NCBI GenBank assembly: GCA_021495925.1
Contig: JAKEKT010000008.1
Span: 434,001-498,000 of the forward strand
Reading direction: 5' to 3'
Source of the DNA: Diplodia intermedia
Lineage: Eukaryota; Ascomycota; Dothideomycetes; Botryosphaeriales; Botryosphaeriaceae
DNA length: 64,000 nucleotides
Shown in pieces: positions 53,380-63,957 of this stretch. Made by a program: the position numbers and the translations under genes. The stretch's first letter is position 1, and every line of letters begins with the position of its first letter. The notes below the pieces were generated by a model that was not told the origin of the DNA, did no database searches, and worked only from the letters and a program-made list of their open reading frames with translations.

Positions 53380-54293
53380 TTACTGCGCGGCGGCAGGTGC
53401 AGCAGGGCGCGGGCCACCGGGAGTGGCGCCACCTCTCCGGCTATGATAAGTTAGTCTAACAATGGCCTATAGTATATTAAAGCCAGGAAACGGAAGAAAC
53501 TTACACGAAAGTCCTGCTGAGCATGGAGATGGCAATCATGGGCAGCCAGCTGGGCATCTTAGAGAAACCCCAGATGGCGTAGGCGACGGGGACGGCAAGG
53601 CCGTACTTGACAAGGGCGCCGTCGAAGGGGTGGAAAACGCCCTCATAAGGCTCGGTCTCCTTGTACTTCTCCTCGAGAGAGATCTTGGCGATGTCCGGGG
53701 CGGTGGTGGTGGTCCTGTTCAGGCTAATGAAGCGGACAGTGGTGGCCGGGGTGGACTGGTCAGCGAGGGGAGCCGGAAGGAGCACGTGCAGGATCGAAGG
53801 AGGACCGGCGGCCCAGGTGTTGCAGAGGACAGGCTCTGCCTCGCAGTCGACCTGGCCGAGGCTAGGCGACTTGGGGCTGGCAGCGAGGAGAGGGACGGAT
53901 TTCTGCAAGGCGGCACAGTTAACATTGCATGTCCAATTGGCGGGTACAGAGCTTCCAACGTACAGTCCAGGCCTCGGTGGTGTTTCCGCACATGCCGAAA
54001 CAGGTCTTGTTGCCGCCGGTAAGGTAGATCAGCCACTCCTCGGGCTCAGAGCCGGCAGCGGAGGCGCTGGGCGTCACAACGTCGCGCCAGTTCTCCAGGG
54101 TCAGGTTGGCGACGGTCTTCTCGACGACCTTGGAGGCGCCGGCATTGACGGGCGACTGCACGGCGGGAATGGCAGTGGAGACGTAGCCTTGGGCCTTGTT
54201 GAACCAGCCCTTGACCTTGTCGGCCAGAGGCACTTGCTCCTCGGCGAGCGCAAGCGCAGGGAGGGCGACCAGGAGAGTCTTGGAGAAGCGCAT
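53380..54293 (-). CDS. Uncharacterised fungal ER/secretory membrane protein with thioredoxin-like region
   Basis: A family conserved in filamentous ascomycetes but without an assigned function, as far as I can recall. Exons 54293-53964, 53902-53505 and 53440-53380 give 262 residues. Signal peptide MRFSKTLLVALPALALA. The lumenal part contains WLIYLTGGNKTCFGMCGNTTEAW, which resembles the first strand and active-site loop of a thioredoxin fold but with CxxxC (CFGMC) in place of CxxC, followed by LGQVDCEAEPVLCNTWAAGPPS, where thioredoxin-like proteins place the next strand and the cis-Pro loop. A C-terminal membrane helix (GLAVPVAYAIWGFSKMPSWL) and a short Arg/Gly/Ala/Pro tail follow; the last 20 residues are recovered only by splicing. 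It is divergent from the next gene. Confidence 0.75.
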
Positions 54294-54904
54294 TGTGGCG
54301 GTTCGCGGCGTGGTTGTGGGGAGCGGGTGCGAAGGAAGGAGACAGAGGCGAGGGACGGCGCGCGGAGGTGTGCGACGATGTGGTAATCGTGCAGATAATA
54401 AGGTGCGAGGAATGTGGCGGAGGGCAGGCAGGCAGCAGGGCGGGACTTAACCGGAAGCGCGGCCAACGGTATGCAAGGCTAAGGATAGGCCGAATTGCAA
54501 ACACTACGGAGCGACGAAGGAAAAGATGCCAGGTGACAATTCGCGCGGCGAGGGCAGGGGACCCCGAAGCGACGCGTCGAATTAAGCTGAAGGCAGCCTA
54601 CGGCCAATCCGGCTAGTGCGCTGCTCCACGTCTTGCAACCGCTGGTCAGAGCTCCAACGGGCAGTCGCGTCCCAGTCGCACGCAAAGGGCGCCGTGACTC
54701 TGGCCACAACGCCCTTCGTTGGGGAGTGCAACCATGGCTGTCCGCTACCGACGATGCGGGCCGCTGCTGGACCTCATTTCGTCCTCAATTGCCAGCGTCG
54801 GCCGCCCATCATTTCCACTGCTCCTCGTATCTCTCTGCCGCCGTGGAGACCCGCACGTCGCGCACTGTATCATCCTTCATTTCTGAAACTGGACAGTGCG
54901 CACT
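54294..54904. other. Divergent promoter region
   Basis: 610 bp between the ER-protein and membrane-glycoprotein start codons. No element is recognised. Confidence 0.45.
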
Positions 54905-55948
54905 ATGCATCTTACGTCTGCCAGCCTGGCCGCGCTGGTCGCCATCGCCTTTCAATCGCCCAGTGTCGCTGCCGGCCCAATTGAGAAGGGAGCTGGTGAG
55001 TCGTGATCTCCGTCACCCAAGTCAAAGCTTCCTTCTCCGTCTGGCCCGGACTGACCACCTGCAGACTCCACCTTCTCGGCTGCATCAATCGTCCCCACAT
55101 CCGCTCTTGTGGAGAACGCGGTCATTGGAGCCGTCCGGCCAACTATCACCAGTCTATCGTCGAACGCAACGAGCTCACTGGTTCCTAGCGAGGACTTCCC
55201 TCTCTGCCGTGATGACGCGGCGAAGCCGTTCTGCCTGCCGGCCAACAACACGGACCTCTACCCCGGCGAACGCTACTACGTGACGTGGAATTCAAAGTAC
55301 TTTAAGCCCAACTCGACCATCAACATCCTGCTCAATTGGTACAACGACACGAGCAGGAACGTGTGGGCGAGCGGACCGGTTCAGAGCAAGCTAGGCGCCA
55401 CAACTGTCGACGTGAAGCAAGAGTGGCTGCGGGGATCTACAGCGTACAACCTCACCTTTTTCGCACAGCATTCGGATGCTGCCGCCGGAACTACCGCGAG
55501 CGTTTACGACGGACCGACAGTGCAGCTCAAGGCGAAGCCGTCAACACATTTGCAGCCACAGGAGTCCACGAAATCCTACAACGAAATGGGGCTGAAGATC
55601 GGCTTGCCGGTATGCTTGGCTTTCACAGCCCTCGTTGTCGGCGGATTGGCATATGGCATGCGCAAGCAGAGGCGAAATGGCCTCGGCAGTGTCATGGGCC
55701 GCAAAAGAGGCTATGCAAGCCGCAAATCTCGGTGGCAGCGCCTGGGTCGGGGCAGGGCTGGCAAGGAGGATTTGCGCTCACAGGAACACGAATTGCTGGG
55801 TTCTGGGGAGTACAAGGATGATCTGCCTCCGCATCGGAAGCAATCGCGCGATTCTAGTTTGGACTCTCCTGTCAGTAGACTATCGGCAGATGAACGGAAT
55901 GTGTTTAGGGAGGAGATGGAGCGGCAGGGGCCGGGTGGTCGGCAGTAA
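54905..55948 (+). CDS. Single-pass membrane glycoprotein, unknown function
   Basis: I recognise the architecture but no named family. Exons 54905-54995 and 55065-55948 give 324 residues. A signal peptide (MHLTSASLAALVAIAFQSPSVAA) precedes an extracellular part with a Cys pair (FPLCRDDAAKPFCLPANN) and several N-glycosylation sites (NAT, NNT, NST, NDT, NLT). Its strand-rich sequence (YYVTWNSKYFKPNSTINILL) resembles the Ig-like modules of fungal cell-surface proteins. A transmembrane helix near 195-215 (GLPVCLAFTALVVGGLAYGM) is followed by a basic cytosolic tail (RKQRRNGL, RKSRWQRLGRGRAGK) and a Ser/acid-rich end. It could be a wall-sensing or adhesion protein; this is inference from topology only. 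Confidence 0.75.
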
Positions 55949-56294
55949 ATGGGAGATGTGCTTGGCCGGCCGAGGGGCGCTGGAGGTGGAAAGGGTATTG
56001 CGTTCGTACTCTGTAGTTGTACTGTACTTACCAGCAGCGTCCCGTAAGTCGAGGGTGGCTGCAGCTAGAAAATGCTAAAATGGGGAGCACTGTGGCACTG
56101 CCAATCACGACGGTTACCGAATCCAGGCTAGCCTACCGTTTGCTGCCCCCCCGCAAGCCCCACATGACTTGTGCGTCGCTGCCCCGACTCGGATCACACC
56201 ACGAGTGCAGCTCTGCTGCCATTCCACTGAACCATCGGCAGTTTCTCCAAACAAGTCTCATCTCAGCCGGGAATGTCAAACTGCGCCACCTGAC
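55949..56294. other. Intergenic, nothing recognised
   Basis: A 346-bp spacer between two plus-strand genes. Confidence 0.45.
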
Positions 56295-58591
56295 ATGTCC
56301 GTTATCTGCGAAGCCCCCAGGACGAGTTATGATATCGACGGCAGCACGCCTTCTTTCCCCGCATCCACGCTGCCCCGCCAAGACGGCCTCTGCAAGCGCT
56401 GCGAGGTGCTGGCCCTAGATGACGGTAAGCAGGGCGGCCAAGTCAAAAGCGAAAACGGCGAGGACTTCGTGTCCTTCGGAGATAAGAGATGGCTGGACCT
56501 CGACTACAAGCTCGAGGACCGCCTGCCGGCTCTACCCGCTCTCAGCGAATCCGCAAACGCCGGTTGCGGCTTCTGTCGACTCCTCAAAACCGCCATCTTG
56601 AGGCTCGTTGGCGGCGAGAAGACTCCCGTTCCACCTGACAGGTCACATGTCCTCGCCAAGCACCTCAGGTTCCTGCTCAAACCCGGCCACAACCACGACC
56701 ATTTCCGCTCCAACCACGAGAGAGATCAGACCGTCCTCGACGAGCTTGCGGTAGAACTCTTCTTCTCGCGCGACGAGCACATTGACGAGTGCCGAAAGCC
56801 CAGGCCCAGGTTTGCTATCGAGGAAACGCTGTTTTTCGAGGTGCATGCAGCGCCAGGTATTTCCTAATCAGGCACATGCCTTCTACCCACTGCTGATGCG
56901 CTTCAGGTCAGTGCGCTAGGTGGTTAGGTATCGCACGACAGCCCGTCGCTCCGTCCGCACTGTCCGCACCGGGGAAAAGGAGACTCAATGAACTTGTCGC
57001 CAACTGTTCTCCTCCGCAGTGCTCGAAGGCAACCCGTTCGTTTGTTCCTTCGAGGCTCGTGGATGTTGGTGGCAGAGAAGGGTCTCGAGAGCCTCGCCTT
57101 GTCATTACCTCGGACCGTACCAATCTGGCCAACGGGACCTCGTCGGGCGTTCATGCCGTTCCTTACGTTGCCTTGAGTTATTGCTGGGGCGAACGTCAGC
57201 CGTCATTCACGACCAAGGCAGACTCTCTCCCAAGTCACCTCCAGGAAATTTCTCTGAAGAGTCTCCCAAAAACCATCTGCGATGCAGTGCTGGTCACGCG
57301 TGCGCTGGGAATTCGGTACCTATGGGTCGATTCTCTGTGCATCGTTCAAGATGACACTGGGGATTGGCAGAGAGAATGCGCGCAGATGAAGTCCATTTAC
57401 TCAGAGGCATACCTCACCATCTCCGCCCTCGCAGGAGACTCCTGTAACAGCGGCTTCGCAGACCGTGCACTGAGTGAACCGGAAACTGGACTGCGATTCA
57501 AGTCATCTCTACGGCCGTCGGTTTGGGGACAGTTCTATTTGAAGTTACCTCATCCTGCGGGGATTGACGAACGAAGTGTTTTCTCCAGCTGCATGGATCC
57601 TTGGGATTTCCCTACCTCCCGCGTTTCACTGACAACACGTGGATGGCCGCTCCAGGAATGGCTGTTGTCACCAAATAAACTTGTTTTCCGAGATGACATG
57701 GTCTACTTCCAAACGGGCACACATCGAGAAGCCGAGAACGGATTCATTACCCTCGACGAGTCTCTGAACGAATGGGCGAACTCTCTCAAGAACACAGAAA
57801 CGGCAATGCAGAGATGGTACGAGCTTATGGAGGAGTACTCGCAGAGGGACTTGACCTACAAACAGGACCGTCTTTCCGCCATTTCCGGTTTGGCACGAGA
57901 CGTGTCCGAGCGACTCACGCTGGAGTATGTTGCCGGTCTTTGGGCTTCTGACTTGCAGAAAGGATTGCTGTGGACAACCATGGCGGAAGACGACGAGGAC
58001 AAGATTCCGCTCACTCAGCGCCTTGCTGAGCTGACGTCCATCGACGCGTTCATGGCACCATCTTGGAGCTGGGTTTCGTATTCCCACGGAATTCTTTGGT
58101 CTTTGCCCGGACTTGACCTGTCGAGCTCCCATGTATCTCTGCTTCCCAGCTGTGAGCTCATCTCAGCAATAACCACTCCCCACGGCCTGGATTCCTTTGG
58201 CCGCATTAAAGCCGGGCACTTGAAGATCCGTGGCAAGTTCATCCAGTTGCCGTCACCGAAAATCTACCTGGCGTCAAAATCTCAATCCAGACTATTGACT
58301 ATCCGGACGGCAAAACCAGACCGCGACATTGCGACAGTCGAACTCGATTTCCGGTTCGATCACCACATTACGTATGAGGGATTCATCACACCTCTACCAT
58401 TACGTGATACTCCGCTGGAGGGCCTTTCTTTGCTCATGACGTCCAAGCTAGATGAAAAGACAGTAGGTGGACTCATACTTCTGCCTACAGGAGTTGAGTC
58501 GGAGTTCCGGAGGGTGGGAATAGTCATCTCCAACCCGCGAGGCATGAGAGCGTTCGACGAACTCGAGACTCACAAAATCCGGATTGTCTGA
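56295..58591 (+). CDS. HET domain protein with N-terminal Cys-rich region
   Basis: A second incompatibility-type protein, 748 residues. Exon 1 is 56295-56856 and exon 2 is 56907-58591. The 50-nt intron is chosen because it joins FFEVHAAPG to QCARWLGIAR and keeps LNELVANCSPPQCSKATRSF and VPSRLVDVG in frame, the segment that precedes the HET domain in many family members. The N terminus contains CKRCEVLALDD and AGCGFCRLLK, a common HET-associated Cys-rich start. The HET core is canonical: YVALSYCWGERQPSFTTKAD, LPKTICDAVLVTRALGIRYL, WVDSLCIVQDDTGDWQRECA, QMKSIYSEAYLTISAL and RGWPLQEWLLSPNKLVF. The C-terminal region has MAPSWSWVSYSHGI. The gene is intact. It differs clearly from the intronless HET gene about 6 kb away, so the two are not a recent duplication. 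Confidence 0.87.
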
Positions 58592-58881
58592 TTGCACAAT
58601 ATGTTGCTGAGTATTTCGAGTCTGTAATTTCTTACATGACCACAAGGACGTTTAAAATCGGGCCTGAAGAAGTCTGCAGCGAAAATGACGCAGACCAGTC
58701 GTGGTTATTTCCATGATCGCGTCTCAACCCGTTTTCCCATTCCCGAACGCCATAGAAATGCATAACATCTTGGCATCCTCATCTCTTGAACCTCTTGTCT
58801 GTGTGGTCCATGCGGCCCAATGAGTATCCAGCATCCGCAATGAGCAATTAAACAGTCATATGGAAGTGATTTGCATCTTTC
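58592..58881. other. Convergent 3' spacer
   Basis: 290 bp between the convergent HET and PTH2 genes. Confidence 0.45.
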
Positions 58882-59579
58882 TCACAGCAGCCTCAAGTGT
58901 CCAGTGACCTGGTTGATAACGCTCACGGGGCCAGGCCCAATACCAAGCACCGTGGCGCTGCCAGCAGCAATCTGCGTGCGGCCCGCATCGTGGATGGTCT
59001 GCGCGCAAAGCCCCAAGCTCATGGCCTGTGCCTGGAGCAGCTGCATGTCCTCCTCGCTGGTGCACTTCAGCGCCACCTTCATCTGGCCGTATCTTTCCCA
59101 GCGACGGAGGAGGGGCGACTCCGGTGCCTGGCGGAGGAAAGCCTTGTAACAAGCGAGGGTGGCATGGCCGCACTGCGCCGCGATCTTGCCTGGCGAGAGT
59201 GTCAGCATGCACGGCGGTCCGGTGTACATAGTTCCAACAAATTGACATTGTGCATACCTGAGCCCATCTTCAAGTCCGTCCGCACGACCAGCACCAGCTT
59301 GCACTCCTCGTTGCGGTCCGTGAACGGGTCGAGTTCCTGTCTCTCCACCTCCTCGTCCTCTTCATCCTCGGAGTCGCTTTCCTCCTCGGAGCTGCTCTCC
59401 TCCTCGTCCTTCTTCGCTTTCGCGGAGGCGCGCCCAGCTTCCACGCCCTGCAGGTACCATTCCTCAGACACGCGCTTGCCGAGCCAGAGGCCGCCGAAGA
59501 TGACGCCACCGAGAGTGCCGACGAAGGCGGAGACGAGCCAGGGGAGCGGGATGGAGACGCTCTGGCGCATGAGCGACAT
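58882..59579 (-). CDS. PTH2: Peptidyl-tRNA hydrolase 2 (PTH2), membrane-anchored
   Basis: Releases tRNA from prematurely ended peptidyl-tRNA. Exons 59579-59258 and 59189-58882 give 209 residues. The start MSLMRQSVSIPLPW is preferred; an in-frame Met at 59657 would add a basic stretch. The N-terminal helix SAFVGTLGGVIFGGLWLG probably anchors the protein in the mitochondrial outer or ER membrane, as for eukaryotic Pth2. A strongly acidic linker (EEESSSEEESDSEDEEDEE) follows. The catalytic PTH2 domain has LVLVVRTDLKMGSGKIAAQC, GHATLACYKAFLRQAPE, ALKCTSEEDMQLLQAQAMSL, TIHDAGRTQIAAGSATVLGI and GPGPVSVINQVTGHLRLL, all diagnostic. The splice restores KMGSGKIAAQ. Confidence 0.95.
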
Positions 59580-60185
59580 GGTGGAGGCGGGTGGTCGAAG
59601 GAAGGACTGGCTGCGCCGGGTTGTGTTTCTTTTTGCTTGATCGGCGAGTGTTTTCAAAAGAGCTTGGGCAGTAAGTCGACGTCAGTTCGGCGGAGCTGGG
59701 GCAGGAACATTGAGGCTACCCGGCGATGCGAGCTTACCGGAGCTCTTGTCTGCGTGACTGGGTGAGGTTATACCACGATTGTTTCAATTCGTACCTTTGC
59801 GTCGATATGAGAAAAATCCGCCTTGTTTCCAGCTTCTTGCTTTCTAGTGTATGCATGAGGCATAGGGTTTTGCGGTTATCTAGAATTGGCTTTCAGTTCA
59901 GCAGGGCAAACTTTTTCGAGTGTGGCTGAAATGATTGATGTGGCCGTTAATTCTTTACGTCGTCAACGCTTTTTAAGATAGCATAGTAGCCGGAAGCTTG
60001 TGGTGCTCTCAATTGCACTTGCACGGGCAGGCAGAGTCAAGTGTCCGGCGGCGAAACGACCCCCGGCCGGCGAACCTTGAATCTTGCATCGCCGCGGAAG
60101 TCCAGCATCCAACCGCCGGAAACACCACAAACCACCACCCATCCATACCACGTTCTGGGCACACCGCCCACCCGCAACCGCCACA
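59580..60185. promoter_or_regulatory. Divergent promoter, PTH2/mitochondrial bL28
   Basis: 606 bp between divergent start codons of two translation-related genes; it must hold both promoters. AT-rich in the middle (59800-59990). No specific site is identified. Confidence 0.4.
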
Positions 60186-60950
60186 ATGGCTCTCCGTGCA
60201 CCATCGTCGTCATCGCTCGCCCTCCTCGCCCGCCTCACGAGCCCCACGACGACGCAAATCCAAGCCCGCACCTTCGCCAGCAGCGCCGCCCTCAGCGCAA
60301 AGTCAACCAAGTCCAAGCTCCGCGACGACCACGCCGGCATCCCGCGCTACCCGTACGGTCCGAACAAGTGGTACAAGCAGTCGAACCACGGCCTGTACGG
60401 CGGTGCGCGCATCCAGTTCGGCAACAACGTCTCGCCCGAGACGGAGATCAAGACGCGGCGCAAGTGGCGGCCCAACATCCAGTACAAGAGGCTGTTCTCG
60501 CGCTCCCTGAACCGCAGCGTGCGCGTGCGCCTGTCGACGCGCGTGCTGCGCACCGTCGACAAGGTCGGCGGCCTGGACGAGTACCTGCTCGGCGAGAAGA
60601 GCGCCCGCATCAAGGAGCTCGGCATGGGCGGCTGGCTGCTCCGCTGGCGCATCATGCAGACCGGCGCCGTCAAGAAGCGCTACGCCAGGCAGCGCGAGGA
60701 GCTGGGATTGCCTCCGGACACCCTGGCGGACGAGCAGATGCGGGGGATGGACGGGGAGATGGTCTCGGAGGAGCAGATGTCGGAGCAGGTCATGGCGTAC
60801 GACGCCATGCTTGACAAGCAGGGCAGCACCGTGCCGCTGAGCGAGGCGGATCAAGAGGCCGTCATGCAGGAGGGGGACCAGGAAGCTGTCAACGAGGCAG
60901 CAGAAGAGGCCGAGGGCACGGAGAAGGCGGCTCCCAAGGTGGTGGCATAA
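60186..60950 (+). CDS. MRPL24: Mitochondrial large-subunit ribosomal protein bL28m
   Basis: The fungal mitochondrial counterpart of bacterial L28 (54S L24 in yeast nomenclature). Single exon, 254 residues. N-terminal mitochondrial presequence (MALRAPSSSSLALLARLTSP, followed by an Arg/Thr-rich region without acids). Core motifs: GLYGGARIQFGNNVSPETEI, KTRRKWRPNIQYKRLFSRSL and VRVRLSTRVLRTVDKVGGLD, the conserved L28 signature, then EYLLGEKSARIKELGMGGWL and the fungal C-terminal extension, which is acidic. The start is chosen at 60186 because it opens the presequence; upstream in-frame codons lie in the leader. Confidence 0.92.
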   Translation: MALRAPSSSSLALLARLTSPTTTQIQARTFASSAALSAKSTKSKLRDDHAGIPRYPYGPNKWYKQSNHGLYGGARIQFGNNVSPETEIKTRRKWRPNIQYKRLFSRSLNRSVRVRLSTRVLRTVDKVGGLDEYLLGEKSARIKELGMGGWLLRWRIMQTGAVKKRYARQREELGLPPDTLADEQMRGMDGEMVSEEQMSEQVMAYDAMLDKQGSTVPLSEADQEAVMQEGDQEAVNEAAEEAEGTEKAAPKVVA

Positions 60951-61965
60951 ATTAAGGAAGGGAAGTTTGTACGCATGTTGATATCACGGATTTCATGGCA
61001 GGGTATTGTAAAATTATGATTGCATTCAGCGGACAGTACGGCGCGAACGCAAGCTACTGGGCTCTGGGCAAAGGAAAAGCCATCGTTCTCCAGGCCTCAT
61101 CCATTAGACGGTTGTGCATGAATAGAGCTCTCAGCCAATGAAGCGCCAGTTCGATCTACTCCATGACCCCTGCAGACTCGGACCGTCCCAATGGCACTCG
61201 CGCAAATGCAGCATGGCTGATCTCACAGCTGGGCACAAGACCTCGTCTGGGTGCAGTGATGCAGACAGCCGAATGCTATGCAGGTACACACATTGGGCAC
61301 TTGGATGCACTGCTTGAATCTCTTCTCGAATCAAGCCATGGGCGTGCATTTGATCATCACAAGCATGAAAAACTATCTAGGAAGTATGTACGCTGTTACG
61401 GTTGTGTCTCCTATCTTCAGCCTCCAATGGAGTAATTCTGTGGAAACTAGGAATGTAACGCGCCGCAAAGCCGCCCTCCCGGCTCAACCTGAAGCAAAGC
61501 CCCAAGGAACCGTTCAGACGACCCGCTGTGGTTCTGAAATACCTGTCGGCCGCACAGAGGCACGTACACCAGGTGTATTGTCTCCCCTGTGCATAGCCGG
61601 CCGAACTGTCGCAGCACTCGACCTTAGACACCTGCAAGCCTGTTAGTTGCGACTCCGAGCGGGAAAACTGCGATCTGACATACCGTTAGGCGTAAGGGAG
61701 CCCTGGACACAGGTTTGTGTTTTGGTGAGGAAGAAAGTTCCGGCCGCCAGAGATTTTTATGCGCGCGCCGCGTCTGTGCGTTTGCCCGCTAACCACATCA
61801 AGTCAGGCGGTGAGTGCGGCTCTCCAGGTCAACTTCTATCGCCGCCGCCGCCAATACCTCGCGACACCCTCCACGACATCGCCAATCTCCTCCGGTCTGC
61901 CACAACGCCGTCGCCTAGTGAAACTCTCGCCATCCTCAGACCTCACGCGGTGTAGCTCATCCACG
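60951..61965. other. Intergenic, 1 kb
   Basis: A spacer before SNU66. Short overlapping frames at 61130-61955 show no protein-like composition. An upstream in-frame extension of SNU66 is open to 61759 but is leader sequence. Confidence 0.5.
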
Positions 61966-63957
61966 ATGGACGCCATTTCGATCGAGGAGGCCAACAAGAT
62001 CCGGGTGGCCATGGGCATGAAGCCCCTTCCGGTCCCCGGCAAGGAAGACACCTCTGGCCCCGTCTTCAAGGAACCCAGTGCCGACTCCGACGACGATCCC
62101 GCAAGCACGCTCGAGACGCGATCCGCCGCCGCATTCGACAACTGGAAACAGATCGAGGAGGAGAAGGCAGCCAAGGCGAAGCTGCAGGCCAAGAAGGATG
62201 CGATCAAGAAAGCCCGTGACCAGGCGCAACGGTTCGCCAAGCTCGAGGGCCAGGGCCTGGGCGAAGGTGACGATGTGGATGCGAAGACGTGGCTGGCAGG
62301 GCAGAAGAAGAGGCAAAAGAAGATCGACAAGGCCCGCAAGCTTGAGCAAGAACTCGCCGAGCAGGAGGCCCAGCTGCAGGCGGAATACACCGCGAAGGAC
62401 TTGGCCGGTGTCAAGGTGGCGCACGAGTTCGACCAGCTCGACGAGGGCGAGGAGCACATTTTGACTCTCAAGGATGCCGCCGTCGACGACGAGGATGCCG
62501 GAGATGAGCTGGAAAACCTCGGTCTTGCTGAATCGGAGCGGGTGAAGGAGCGCCTTGACTCGAAAAAGAGAAAGCGCGCGTACGATCCGAATGATATCGA
62601 CGAATCGGGCCAGGCATCTATCCTTGCTCAGTACGACGAGGAGATTGACGGCAAGAAGCGAAAGGTGTTCACCCTTGACGGCCAGGGTAGAACGGTGGAA
62701 GAGACTCAGAAGATCAAGGATGATGGCACTCTCGGCCAGTCGAAGATTAAGATCAACCTGGACCTCCTGCAGGACGATACTCCCATCTCGGACTACATTG
62801 ACGCCTCCGAGGTCAAGATCAAGAAGCCTAGGAAGAAGAAGGAAAAGAAATCCAGGAAGAAGGCCGTTGATGATGACGATATCTTCCCGATGCCGGCGCC
62901 CGCTGCGCCCAAGGAAACCGGCGGCATGGACGTCGACAATGCCGAACCTGCGCCAAGGAAGAAGATCGTAGAGGATTTCATCGACGACGAAGACCTACAA
63001 GCGAACCTTGCCATGCAGAGGCGAGCTGCCTTGAAGAAGAGGAAGAAGATGAGGCCTGAGGATCTTGCCCGGCAGCTCCGTGAGGAAGCCTCCGCAACCC
63101 CAGATGTCATGGACACCGTCGAGGCACCGGAAGATGAACCTGGTCTCGTCATTGATGAAACTTCGGAGTTCGTTGCCAATCTTCAAGGACCAGCAGAGCG
63201 GCCAGAACGCCAACGTAACAAGTCTTCTCAGCCGCGGAGCCGTGCAGTCTCTGAGGCCGCCAACGGGATGGATGAAGAGGGCGACGTTAACATGGATCAG
63301 TCATACGCTGAGGTCGAGGAGGCACAGGAACGGGCAGCTCGCGAGGCAAGGAGTGGTTCAGTACCAAACATCACTACCACTGGCCTTGACGAAGAAGAGA
63401 CCGTCGACCGCGGTATTGCCGCAACTCTTAATCTCCTCAAGCAACGTGGCCAAATTACGGCAAACAACGGCGGCGAGCTCAACCACAGACATATTGAGCA
63501 CCAGCGGTTCCTGGCTGAGAAGTCAAAGATGGAAACAGACGCCGAGGTGCGCGCCAAATTGCAGCGTGAGCGTGATCGCCGCTCTGGCCGTCTCGAACAC
63601 ATGTCGGCGCGCGAGCGTGAAGCTATGGCTCAGAAGGCCAATCAGGATCGCGACCGCCTCGAGTCGCGTAAGATGGCCGATATTTTCAACAAGGAGTACA
63701 AGCCAAATGTCGAGCTCAAGTACATTGACGAGTTCGGCCGCCGCATGAACCAGAAGGAAGCCTTCAAGCACCTCAGTCACCAGTTCCACGGCAAGGGCTC
63801 TGGAAAGCAGAAGACGGAGAAGCGCCTCAAGAAGATCGACGAGGAGAAGCAGCGGGAGTCGATGAGCAGTTTAGACTCCAGCCAACACACCGCCATGAAC
63901 ACGGCTATGGACTCCACGGCAAAGAAGAACAGGCAGGCTGGTGTGCGCCTGCAGTAG
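61966..63957 (+). CDS. SNU66: U4/U6.U5 tri-snRNP protein SNU66/SART1
   Basis: Required for pre-mRNA splicing as a tri-snRNP component. Single exon, 663 residues. The start at 61966 gives the conserved N terminus SIEEANKIRVAMGMKPLPVP. The rest is a highly charged, helical and disordered protein typical of SART1: WLAGQKKRQKKIDKARKLEQ, GVKVAHEFDQLDEGEEHILT LKD, DYIDASEVKIKKPRKKKEKK (nuclear localisation), GLVIDETSEFVANLQ, GIAATLNLLKQRGQI and the C-terminal VELKYIDEFGRRMNQKEAFK, HLSHQFHGKGSGKQKTEKRL, which is the diagnostic block. The gene is complete; the stop lies 43 bases from the right edge. Lack of introns in this gene is notable but not unusual. Confidence 0.96.
   Translation: MDAISIEEANKIRVAMGMKPLPVPGKEDTSGPVFKEPSADSDDDPASTLETRSAAAFDNWKQIEEEKAAKAKLQAKKDAIKKARDQAQRFAKLEGQGLGEGDDVDAKTWLAGQKKRQKKIDKARKLEQELAEQEAQLQAEYTAKDLAGVKVAHEFDQLDEGEEHILTLKDAAVDDEDAGDELENLGLAESERVKERLDSKKRKRAYDPNDIDESGQASILAQYDEEIDGKKRKVFTLDGQGRTVEETQKIKDDGTLGQSKIKINLDLLQDDTPISDYIDASEVKIKKPRKKKEKKSRKKAVDDDDIFPMPAPAAPKETGGMDVDNAEPAPRKKIVEDFIDDEDLQANLAMQRRAALKKRKKMRPEDLARQLREEASATPDVMDTVEAPEDEPGLVIDETSEFVANLQGPAERPERQRNKSSQPRSRAVSEAANGMDEEGDVNMDQSYAEVEEAQERAAREARSGSVPNITTTGLDEEETVDRGIAATLNLLKQRGQITANNGGELNHRHIEHQRFLAEKSKMETDAEVRAKLQRERDRRSGRLEHMSAREREAMAQKANQDRDRLESRKMADIFNKEYKPNVELKYIDEFGRRMNQKEAFKHLSHQFHGKGSGKQKTEKRLKKIDEEKQRESMSSLDSSQHTAMNTAMDSTAKKNRQAGVRLQ

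Noticed and set aside
56857..57018. Alternative HET gene intron ending at the CGCAG before 57019
   Set aside because: It would remove the LNELVANCSPPQC segment typical of the family and needs a phase that does not fit the best donor.
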